From assembly GCA_035653595.1 (NCBI GenBank), contig DASRBO010000094.1, forward strand, positions 1 through 42,751: a DNA stretch of 42,751 nucleotides, in the 5' to 3' direction. The stretch comes from DASRBO01 sp035653595. Its GTDB lineage: Bacteria; Actinomycetota; Acidimicrobiia; Acidimicrobiales; JAJPHE01. The first letter of the stretch is position 1, and each line of letters starts with the position of its first letter. A program made the translations under genes and the position numbers. Under the pieces are notes generated by a model. The model did not search any database, was not told the origin of the DNA, and saw nothing but the letters and a program-made list of their open reading frames with translations. This document shows positions 37,060 to 42,751 of the stretch, piece by piece.

Positions 37060-39690
37060 ATGCTCCGCCGGCGGCCCGACGCCGCCGTGGTCAGCGTGTT
37101 CGTGCTCGGACCGGTGCTGGTCCTCGGCGCCGTGGCCCTCACCGGTCACGTCGCCCTGCCTGGCGACGACCTGGTCCAGAACTACCCGCTGCGGGTGCTG
37201 GTCGGCCGCGACCTGCGCGGGCTGCAGCTTCCCCTGTGGAACCCCTACATCTGGTCGGGGACGCCGCTCCTCGGAGGGTTCAACGCCGGGGCGCTGTTCC
37301 CGCTCACCTGGCTGTTCGCCGTGCTACCAGGACCGGCCGCCTGGACGGTCGGGCTGGGCGCCACCTACGGCCTGGCCGCCGGGGGCCTGTACCTGTTCCT
37401 GCGCCAGCGGGGAATGGGGATCGTCGCCTCCGGCTCGGCCGGCGCCGCCTTCGCCGCCGGCGGCTTCATGGCCGCCCAGGCGGTGCACATCGGGCTGGTC
37501 GAAGGCACCAGTCTCACCGGTTGGGGCCTGGTGGCGGTGGAGCGCATGGGTGCCCGCACCGAGCGCCGCCGCGAGCGGCGGGCCTCCCTCGACGACGAGG
37601 AGCCCCCCCGCCCTCCCAGGGTGGTCGGGCCCGGCGTCGGCCTGGGGGTGGTGGTCGGCCTCGTCGGGCTGTGCGGCGATCCCCGGGCCCTGTCCAGCGT
37701 GGCGATCGTCCTCGGGCTGTGGGCCACCTACCGGGTGGCGGTGGACAGCCGCCGGGGCGCGGTGGTGGCCAGCCTGGTCGTGGCGGCGGTGGTCGGGGGA
37801 CTGATCATGTGCGGCCAGCTGGTGCCCGGGCTGGCCGCCCAGGCCCAGTCACAGCGGGCCGCCGGGTCCTACTTCGCCTTCAGCGCCGGGTCGCTGCGGC
37901 CCTCGCAGCTCTCCCTGCTGGCGGTTCCGTTCCTGCTCGGCGGGTTCGCCTCCATCAAGCTGTCGCCCTACTCGGGCGACTTCAACCTGGTCGAGATCAC
38001 CTCCTACATCGGCCTGCTCCCCCTGGCCGGGGCCCTGGGGGCGGCCGGCGACGCCCTGCGCCGGCGAGGCCGGACGTGGAGGCTGCGCTCGCCCCGGGCC
38101 CCCCGCTATCCCGAGGGGGCCAGCGCCTGGGTCGCCATCGGAGTGGTCGGAGCCGTGCTCGCCCTGGGGGCCAACCTGCCCACCGGCCACCTGCTGGCCC
38201 ACGTCCCGCTCTACCGCGGCCAGCGCCTGCAGAGCCGCAACCTGGCCGTGCTGGACACGGCGGTGGCGGTGCTGTTCGGGATGTGGGCCGACCGCTTCCT
38301 GGCCGGACGGCCGGCGACCAGCCGGCGGGCGGTGGGCCTGTCGCTGCTGGCACCCCTGGCGGTGGTGGTGATAGTGGCCGCCTCGGCCGCCCTGGGGGGC
38401 TGGGCCCGGCTGGCGTGGTGGACGACCGAGCCGATCTTCCCCCGCACCTTCCCCTTCACCGCCGTCTCGCTGGCGGTGGCGGTGGCCGTGGCGGGGGTCG
38501 TGGTGGCGGGGCCCTCCTGGGACGCCGCCCGCCGGCGCCGGCGCCTGCTGGTGGTGCTGGGCGTCGACCTCGCCTTCTTCGTGGCCAACGCCGCCTATGG
38601 CTGGGTGCCGATCAGCGCCTTCGACCGCACCGGGTCGGCCGCCGCCGAGCTGGCCCGCCTGCTCCCGCCCGGCGGGCGCTACGCCGTGTACTCGCCCGAC
38701 CAGCTCTACGGCGGCTACACCTCGGCCGCCCTGGGGTTCACGCCGGTCCCCGACCTCAACGCCATCGACTCCATCTCCTCGGCCCAGGGCTACGGCTCGA
38801 TCGTGGGGGCCCCCTACCAGGCGCTCACCAGCACCCACGCCCCCGGCTACATCGACCCCCACCTGCTGGCCAGCGGGGGCGCCGACCAGTTGGGGCTGTC
38901 GGTGGTGCTGGTCGACCCGGCCAGCACCGCCGCCGTGCCGACCACGCCCGCCGAGCCCCTGGGGCGGGACCTCGTCCTCGCCCCCGGCGCCTCGCAGGCC
39001 TGGTCCTTCGCCCCCACCGCCGTCAACGGAGTCCGGGTCTTCACCCAGCCCGACGGCCTGTCCGATCTGTGGTTCGACGTGGTCGACTCCTCCGGCGCCA
39101 GCCAGCGGGTGCCGATCACCGGCGAGGGGGTTGCCCTGGTGGCGCCCAGGACCATCGCCACCGGGGCCCGCCTCGTCAACGACTCGGGGGTGGCGGTGAC
39201 CCTCACCACGGCGGAGCTGACCACCCCCATCGGGCCCAGCCGGCTCGGCCGCCCCATCGACCAGTTCCTGACCGGCTGGCGCTACGAAGGGGTGGTCGGG
39301 GGCCTGCTGGCCTACCTCAGCCCCCACCGGCCCAACCCGGCCTGGGTCCTCACCGGCGGGCGCCGGGTGCCGGTGGCGGCCGAGTCTCCGGCGACGCCGG
39401 AGATGGACGCCCGGGGCCCGGGGATCCTGGTGCGGGCGGAGGCGTGGGCGCCGGGGTGGCGGGCCCTCCTGAGCCCGGCCAACGGGGGGCCGGAGCGGTG
39501 GGTGCCCGTGTCGGAGAGGGGGGCGCTGCAGAGCGTCGCCCTGCCCGCCGGAAGCTGGCGGGTGAGCTTCCGCTACCGGCCCGGATCGGTGGTGGTGGGC
39601 CTGGCCCTGTTCGCCGCCGGCTGGCTCACGGCCGGGGCCGCAATGGTGCTCGCGGCCCTGGGTCGGGGTCGGGCCAGGCGGACCAGGTGA
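37060..39690 (+). CDS. YfhO-like polytopic membrane protein
   Basis: An 876-residue protein with an N-terminal membrane helix, the extracytoplasmic motif LPGDDLVQNYPLRVLVGRDL and LPLWNPYIWSGTPLLGGFNAGALFP, then about ten more helices and a C-terminal ectodomain of roughly 300 residues followed by one last helix (VVVGLALFAAGWLTAGAAMV). This is the layout of YfhO-family proteins, GT-C-like enzymes that transfer sugars from lipid carriers to wall polymers. The ATG follows the GT2 stop by 2 bases. Its 3' end overlaps a convergent epimerase gene by 65 bases. Confidence 0.8.
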   Translation: MLRRRPDAAVVSVFVLGPVLVLGAVALTGHVALPGDDLVQNYPLRVLVGRDLRGLQLPLWNPYIWSGTPLLGGFNAGALFPLTWLFAVLPGPAAWTVGLGATYGLAAGGLYLFLRQRGMGIVASGSAGAAFAAGGFMAAQAVHIGLVEGTSLTGWGLVAVERMGARTERRRERRASLDDEEPPRPPRVVGPGVGLGVVVGLVGLCGDPRALSSVAIVLGLWATYRVAVDSRRGAVVASLVVAAVVGGLIMCGQLVPGLAAQAQSQRAAGSYFAFSAGSLRPSQLSLLAVPFLLGGFASIKLSPYSGDFNLVEITSYIGLLPLAGALGAAGDALRRRGRTWRLRSPRAPRYPEGASAWVAIGVVGAVLALGANLPTGHLLAHVPLYRGQRLQSRNLAVLDTAVAVLFGMWADRFLAGRPATSRRAVGLSLLAPLAVVVIVAASAALGGWARLAWWTTEPIFPRTFPFTAVSLAVAVAVAGVVVAGPSWDAARRRRRLLVVLGVDLAFFVANAAYGWVPISAFDRTGSAAAELARLLPPGGRYAVYSPDQLYGGYTSAALGFTPVPDLNAIDSISSAQGYGSIVGAPYQALTSTHAPGYIDPHLLASGGADQLGLSVVLVDPASTAAVPTTPAEPLGRDLVLAPGASQAWSFAPTAVNGVRVFTQPDGLSDLWFDVVDSSGASQRVPITGEGVALVAPRTIATGARLVNDSGVAVTLTTAELTTPIGPSRLGRPIDQFLTGWRYEGVVGGLLAYLSPHRPNPAWVLTGGRRVPVAAESPATPEMDARGPGILVRAEAWAPGWRALLSPANGGPERWVPVSERGALQSVALPAGSWRVSFRYRPGSVVVGLALFAAGWLTAGAAMVLAALGRGRARRTR

Positions 39691-40555
39691 GCCCGAGGCC
39701 CTCCTCCAGCGGGGTGGCCGGCCCCAGGCCCAGGCGGTCGGCCAGGTCCCGCTGGACGACCACCGCCCTCATCTCACCGGCGGGAGGATCGCTGAGCCGG
39801 TAGGCGATGTCGGACCCCGCCACCCCGCCCACCGCTCCCAGCAGGTCGAGGGCGGTCACCGAGCGGCCCGCCCCGACGATCACCCGGGCCGGCCACTCCC
39901 CGGTCAGGGCAGCGGCGAAGGCGGCCACCACGTCGTCGAGGTAGACGTAGTCGCGGACCTGGCCGCCGTCGCCGTACACGACCACCTCGGAGCGGCTCCT
40001 GGCCGCCCGCATCAGGCGCGAGACGAAGCCGTCCTTCACCCACACCCCGGGCCCGTACACGTTGGTCAGGCGCAGCGAGGTGGTCGCCATGTCGTAGGCG
40101 GAGCGGTAGGCGACGAGCAGCATCTCCGCCGCCGCCTTGGTGGCGCCGTAGGGGGTGAGGGGGGCCAGAGGCGTGGCCTCGGTGATGGCGGCGGTGGGCT
40201 CCCACGGGCCCACGACCGCGTTGGTCGACGCGAAGAGAAACCGCCCGACCCCCCGCAGCCGGCAGCCCTCCAGAAGGGCCTGGGTCACCCCGACGTTGGA
40301 GCGGAACACGTCGTCGGGGGCCTCCACCGAGCGCAGAACCGACGTTGCCGCCGCCAGGTGGATCACCGCCGCCGGCCCGGTGCCGAGCGCCTTGTCCACC
40401 ACCACCTGGTCGGTGAGGTCCCCCAGGATGAAGTCGGCCCCGTCCACCGGCTCGGGGCGTTGGTCGACCACCGTCACGTCATGCCCCTCACCGACCAGGC
40501 GACCGACAAGGGCGGAGCCGATGAAGCCGGCGCCTCCGGTGACCAGGATCTTCAT
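39626..40555 (-). CDS. NAD-dependent epimerase/dehydratase (GalE-like extended SDR)
   Basis: A 309-residue extended SDR: VTGGAGFIGSALVGRLV at the N-terminus, VIHLAAATSV, active-site STNAV and YGATKAAAE, then RLTNVYGPGVW and VYGDGGQVRDYVYLDDVVAAF. The last block is typical of UDP-glucose 4-epimerase relatives that modify sugars in surface-glycan clusters. The exact nucleotide sugar is not determined. The start is ATG at 40555. The gene is convergent with and overlaps the end of the YfhO-like gene by 65 bases, and it is divergent from the phosphatase gene. Confidence 0.9.
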   Translation of the reverse strand: MKILVTGGAGFIGSALVGRLVGEGHDVTVVDQRPEPVDGADFILGDLTDQVVVDKALGTGPAAVIHLAAATSVLRSVEAPDDVFRSNVGVTQALLEGCRLRGVGRFLFASTNAVVGPWEPTAAITEATPLAPLTPYGATKAAAEMLLVAYRSAYDMATTSLRLTNVYGPGVWVKDGFVSRLMRAARSRSEVVVYGDGGQVRDYVYLDDVVAAFAAALTGEWPARVIVGAGRSVTALDLLGAVGGVAGSDIAYRLSDPPAGEMRAVVVQRDLADRLGLGPATPLEEGLGLTWSAWPDPDPGPRAPLRPRP

Positions 40556-40597
40556 CGGAAGAGGCTGGCATCGGGCCCGGTCTGGTATCAAGCGCCG

Positions 40598-41167
40598 GTG
40601 CCCCTGGTCGTGGTCGTCCGCCACGGAGCCACCGAGTGGTCCGACGCCGGCCGCCACACCAGCCGCACCGATCTTCCCCTCACCGACGCCGGCCGGACGG
40701 TGGCCACCTCGCTGACGATGGTGCTGGCCCACCGGACCTGGGCGCAGGTGCTGACCAGCCCCCGGCTCCGGGCGCGGGAGACCGCCGCCCTGGCCGGCCT
40801 GGGCGAGCGGGCCGTGGTGCAGGACGACCTGGCCGAGTGGGACTACGGCGACTACGAGGGTCTGACCACCGAGGAGATCCGCCGGCTCGATCCGGGCTGG
40901 AGCATCTGGGAACGGGGGGCCCCGGCGGGCGAGTCGCCGGCCGATGTGGCCCGCCGGGTCGACGCGGTGATCGCCCGCCTCCGCTCGAGCTCGGGCGACG
41001 TGGTCGTGTTCTCCCACGGCCACCTCCTGCGGGCCCTGGCCGCCCGCTGGGTGGGCCTGGGCGTCGAGTGGGGCCGGGCGCTGACCCTCGGCGCCGGCCG
41101 GTGCGGGGCCCTCGGCTACGAGCGGGAGACCCCCGCCCTGCTGACCTGGAACGCGCCAGGCCTGTGA
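40598..41167 (+). CDS. Histidine phosphatase family protein
   Basis: A 189-residue phosphoglycerate-mutase-like phosphatase. RHGATEW (His9) is the phosphohistidine motif, TDLPLTDAG follows, LTSPRLRARETA carries the second arginine, WDYGDYEGLTTEEI the acid, and VVFSHGHLLRALA the second histidine. All the catalytic residues of the family are present. The size fits the broad group that includes CobC- and GpmB-like enzymes, so the substrate is open. The start is GTG at 40598, with no strong ribosome site. Confidence 0.9.
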   Translation: MPLVVVVRHGATEWSDAGRHTSRTDLPLTDAGRTVATSLTMVLAHRTWAQVLTSPRLRARETAALAGLGERAVVQDDLAEWDYGDYEGLTTEEIRRLDPGWSIWERGAPAGESPADVARRVDAVIARLRSSSGDVVVFSHGHLLRALAARWVGLGVEWGRALTLGAGRCGALGYERETPALLTWNAPGL

Positions 41168-41250
41168 GGGTCGGCTGACCGCGGGCGAGCCTCTGGGGCG
41201 AGGCATGGGGATGCACCAGCGCTGAGGGGCCCGTCGTTACCCTGGCCCGG

Positions 41251-42114
41251 ATGAGCAGCGACGTGTCCCCCGATGCCGCCCTGCGCCTGGCCGAGGTGGA
41301 GCGCACCATCGGCGAGTGGCTGGCCGAGGCGGACGAGGAGAGGGCCCGCATCGTCGCCGAGGCCGAGGCCGACGCCCTGCGCCGCCGGCTCGACGGCCAC
41401 AACCGGCTCCAGGAGCTGCGCGACGAGGCGGAGCGGCTGGCGCTGACCATCGAGCGCACCCGTCAGGTCAAGCTGGCCGAGGCGGAGCGGGAGGCGGCCG
41501 CCATCCGGGCCGGGGCCCTCGAGGCGGGGGCCGCCATCGTCGGTGAGGCCGAGCAGGAGGCCGACGGCGTCCGCCGGGCCGGCTTCGAGGACGCCTCCCG
41601 CCTGAGGCGGCAGTCGCTGGCCGAGGTGTCGAGCCGCCTGGCCCGGGCCGAGCGCGGGGCGCAGGCCGCCTACGAGCTGGCCGAGGCCCGCAGCGCCGAG
41701 CTGCTCACCACCACCGCCGTAATGGTCGAGGCGCTGGCCGGCCGGCTCGAGGCCCTGGCCGGCGAGCTCGGCGCTCTCCTGGGCGAGGGCAGCGATCCGG
41801 TCTGCAGCCTGCGGTCCACAGCGGGCGAGATGATCCGGCTGTCCCAGTCCGTCCGCCCGCCGGCGGCTGACGAGGACACCGGCCCCACCGTCATCGAGGC
41901 CGTCGACCAGCCCGAGGGCAGCGACACCGGACCGACCGACATCGAGGCCGTCGACCCGACCGAGGGCCACGACGGGCCCAGCCCGGCGCCGCACGACAGC
42001 GACGCCGAAATCGCCGGCGGCGGCGGCGACTCCGACAGCGCCGGCGATGGGCCCTGGGCGACCGTTGTGCCCATCTGGCGCCGCCTGGTCCGCCGCCTGC
42101 GGCCGGCCGCCTGA
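41251..42114 (+). CDS. Coiled-coil protein with acidic repeats and basic amphipathic tail
   Basis: A 287-residue cytosolic protein of unknown family. Residues about 10-175 form one long Ala/Glu/Arg-rich coiled coil (LAEVERTIGEWLAEADEERARIVAEAEADALRRR...), similar in composition to DivIVA-like and atpF-stalk helices but without a recognised N-terminal motif. Then comes an acidic, disordered segment with two 16-residue repeats (DTGPTxIEAVD...EG), and the last residues WATVVPIWRRLVRRLRPA make a basic amphipathic helix that could bind membrane. A structural or scaffold role at the inner membrane is a guess. The ATG is the only sensible start. Confidence 0.62.
   Translation: MSSDVSPDAALRLAEVERTIGEWLAEADEERARIVAEAEADALRRRLDGHNRLQELRDEAERLALTIERTRQVKLAEAEREAAAIRAGALEAGAAIVGEAEQEADGVRRAGFEDASRLRRQSLAEVSSRLARAERGAQAAYELAEARSAELLTTTAVMVEALAGRLEALAGELGALLGEGSDPVCSLRSTAGEMIRLSQSVRPPAADEDTGPTVIEAVDQPEGSDTGPTDIEAVDPTEGHDGPSPAPHDSDAEIAGGGGDSDSAGDGPWATVVPIWRRLVRRLRPAA
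41875..41970 (+). repeat. Two 48-bp in-frame direct repeats
   Basis: Copies begin at 41875 and 41923, each coding for DTGPTxIEAVDxxEGx inside the acidic linker of the coiled-coil gene. The copies differ at a handful of bases, so the duplication is not brand new. The unit number is likely to vary between relatives. Confidence 0.7.
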
Positions 42115-42212
42115 GCCCGGCGCCGCCGGCCGGACCCTGAGGGGCGGCCCCGAGGGGCGGGAGGTACCCCCGCTCGGATAGCCTTTTGCCAGCGCTGAGG
42201 AAGCTGGGGGCG

Positions 42213-42751
42213 ATGTCGGCACTGCTGGGAAGAGATGGTCGCGTCGGGTTGGTGGTGGCCGTCGCCGGAGTACTGGTGGCGGCGGCCCTCATCCTCTTCG
42301 GCCCGCGGGGCAACGTGCTGCCGACCGCGGCCCTGGCCAGCAACGTCGGCGCCCTGCCGTCGCTGCCTGGCACCAGCGTCTCGTCGGGCTCGGCCGCCGA
42401 TCTGGGCACGCCCCACATCCCGGTACTGGGCACCTACCACTTCCAGACCGTCTCCCAGGACAGCGGGGCCGCCATCGGCGGCACCGCCACCCGCACATCG
42501 GACCGGACCCTCACCATCCGCCAGGTCGGGGTGAGCGGGTCGGACGTCAGCCTCCAGTACCACTACGGCGGCTCCCTCCAGGGCGACAACTCCGACACCG
42601 ACATCTGGCGCACGACGGGGATCTTCCTGAGCCAGACCTCGGCCGGCCCCGGTGACTGCCGGTTCTCCCCTCCCCTGGTCACCACCCCCTTCCCGCTGGC
42701 GGTGGGGCGCACGTGGTCGAGCGGCGCCGCCTGCCACATCCCGTTCTCGGT
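42213..42751 (+). CDS. Exported or membrane-anchored protein, 5' part only
   Basis: An open frame runs from an ATG at 42213 to the window edge (at least 179 codons, no stop reached). It begins with RDGRVGLVVAVAGVLVAAALILFG, a signal-anchor or signal peptide, followed by a Ser/Gly/Ala-rich linker and a beta-rich region (TPHIPVLGTYHFQTVSQD, TLTIRQVGVSGSDVSLQYHYGG) with two cysteines. The GGGGG before the ATG could serve as a ribosome site. I do not recognise the family. It continues beyond the window. Confidence 0.6.
   Translation, partial: MSALLGRDGRVGLVVAVAGVLVAAALILFGPRGNVLPTAALASNVGALPSLPGTSVSSGSAADLGTPHIPVLGTYHFQTVSQDSGAAIGGTATRTSDRTLTIRQVGVSGSDVSLQYHYGGSLQGDNSDTDIWRTTGIFLSQTSAGPGDCRFSPPLVTTPFPLAVGRTWSSGAACHIPFS

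Noticed and set aside
36343..39690. A 1115-residue frame suggesting a fusion of the glycosyltransferase region to the YfhO-like protein.
   Set aside because: The first 240 codons are a shadow of the GT2 gene in another frame. The membrane protein has its own ATG 2 bases after the GT2 stop.

Overview
The window is very GC-rich, densely coded chromosomal DNA from an actinobacterium. The best guess is a member of the Acidimicrobiia or a close relative. Supporting signs are an F420-type LLM oxidoreductase, an IlvG-type ThDP enzyme like the mycobacterial one, the order galU / gephyrin-like moeA / Glp-receptor-like membrane gene, a Ruc-like zinc-ribbon chaperone beside galU, and a secreted protein with GYWLVASDGGIF repeats of a kind frequent in that class. 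Many starts are GTG or TTG, and 4-base start/stop overlaps are common. No phage, transposase, plasmid or CRISPR signal is visible, so this looks like core chromosome with a few accessory islands.

Layout. 1-0.9 kb: a small lipoprotein and tRNA-Ala(CGC). 0.9-7.2 kb (minus): galU, moeA/glp, moaA, moaC, a GlpR/SepX-like membrane protein, a translin/TRAX-family protein and an epoxide hydrolase. This run mixes molybdenum-cofactor synthesis with genes known in other actinobacteria to act in cell division. 7.2-8.5 kb (plus): a CIRCE (HrcA) operator in front of a Ruc/FmdB-type redox chaperone, then an MTA phosphorylase. 8.5-12 kb (minus): the TldD/TldE metallopeptidase pair and a PHP phosphoesterase. 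12-17.9 kb: an FlK-like thioesterase, an acetolactate-synthase-like enzyme with an SDR partner, dxs, and an LLM oxidoreductase. 18-22.6 kb: a secreted repeat/GH25-like protein, a YihY membrane protein, a DUF72 protein and a DUF3048 lipoprotein followed by a strong hairpin. 22.7-25.8 kb: three translationally coupled pilin-like genes, the first carrying a fibronectin III domain. 25.8-27.2 kb: a free-standing LigD-type 3'-phosphoesterase and a PH-domain membrane protein.

27.2-32.0 kb (minus) is a tightly overlapping cation/proton antiporter operon in the order E-F-G-D'-(E'+B)-C-D, then a hemerythrin-like gene. This is the gene order of the Mbh antiporter module rather than the usual Mrp operon, and the NuoL-like MrpA N-terminal subunit is absent. 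32.2-42.8 kb: an SCO6745-like protein, a UDP-sulfoquinovose synthase with an unusual repeat- and palindrome-bearing leader, a secreted GH30 hydrolase, a GT2 glycosyltransferase with a YfhO-like membrane protein, a nucleotide-sugar epimerase, a histidine phosphatase, a coiled-coil protein with a basic amphipathic tail, and the beginning of an exported protein cut by the right edge.

The features most worth follow-up are the CIRCE-controlled Ruc homologue, the Glp/GlpR division pair hidden in the Moco operon with a translin-like gene beside it, the Mbh-like antiporter ending in a hemerythrin-like gene, the FN3 pilin cluster, and the sulfoquinovose synthase locus. All functional calls come from motif reading and family knowledge. 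No database search was run.
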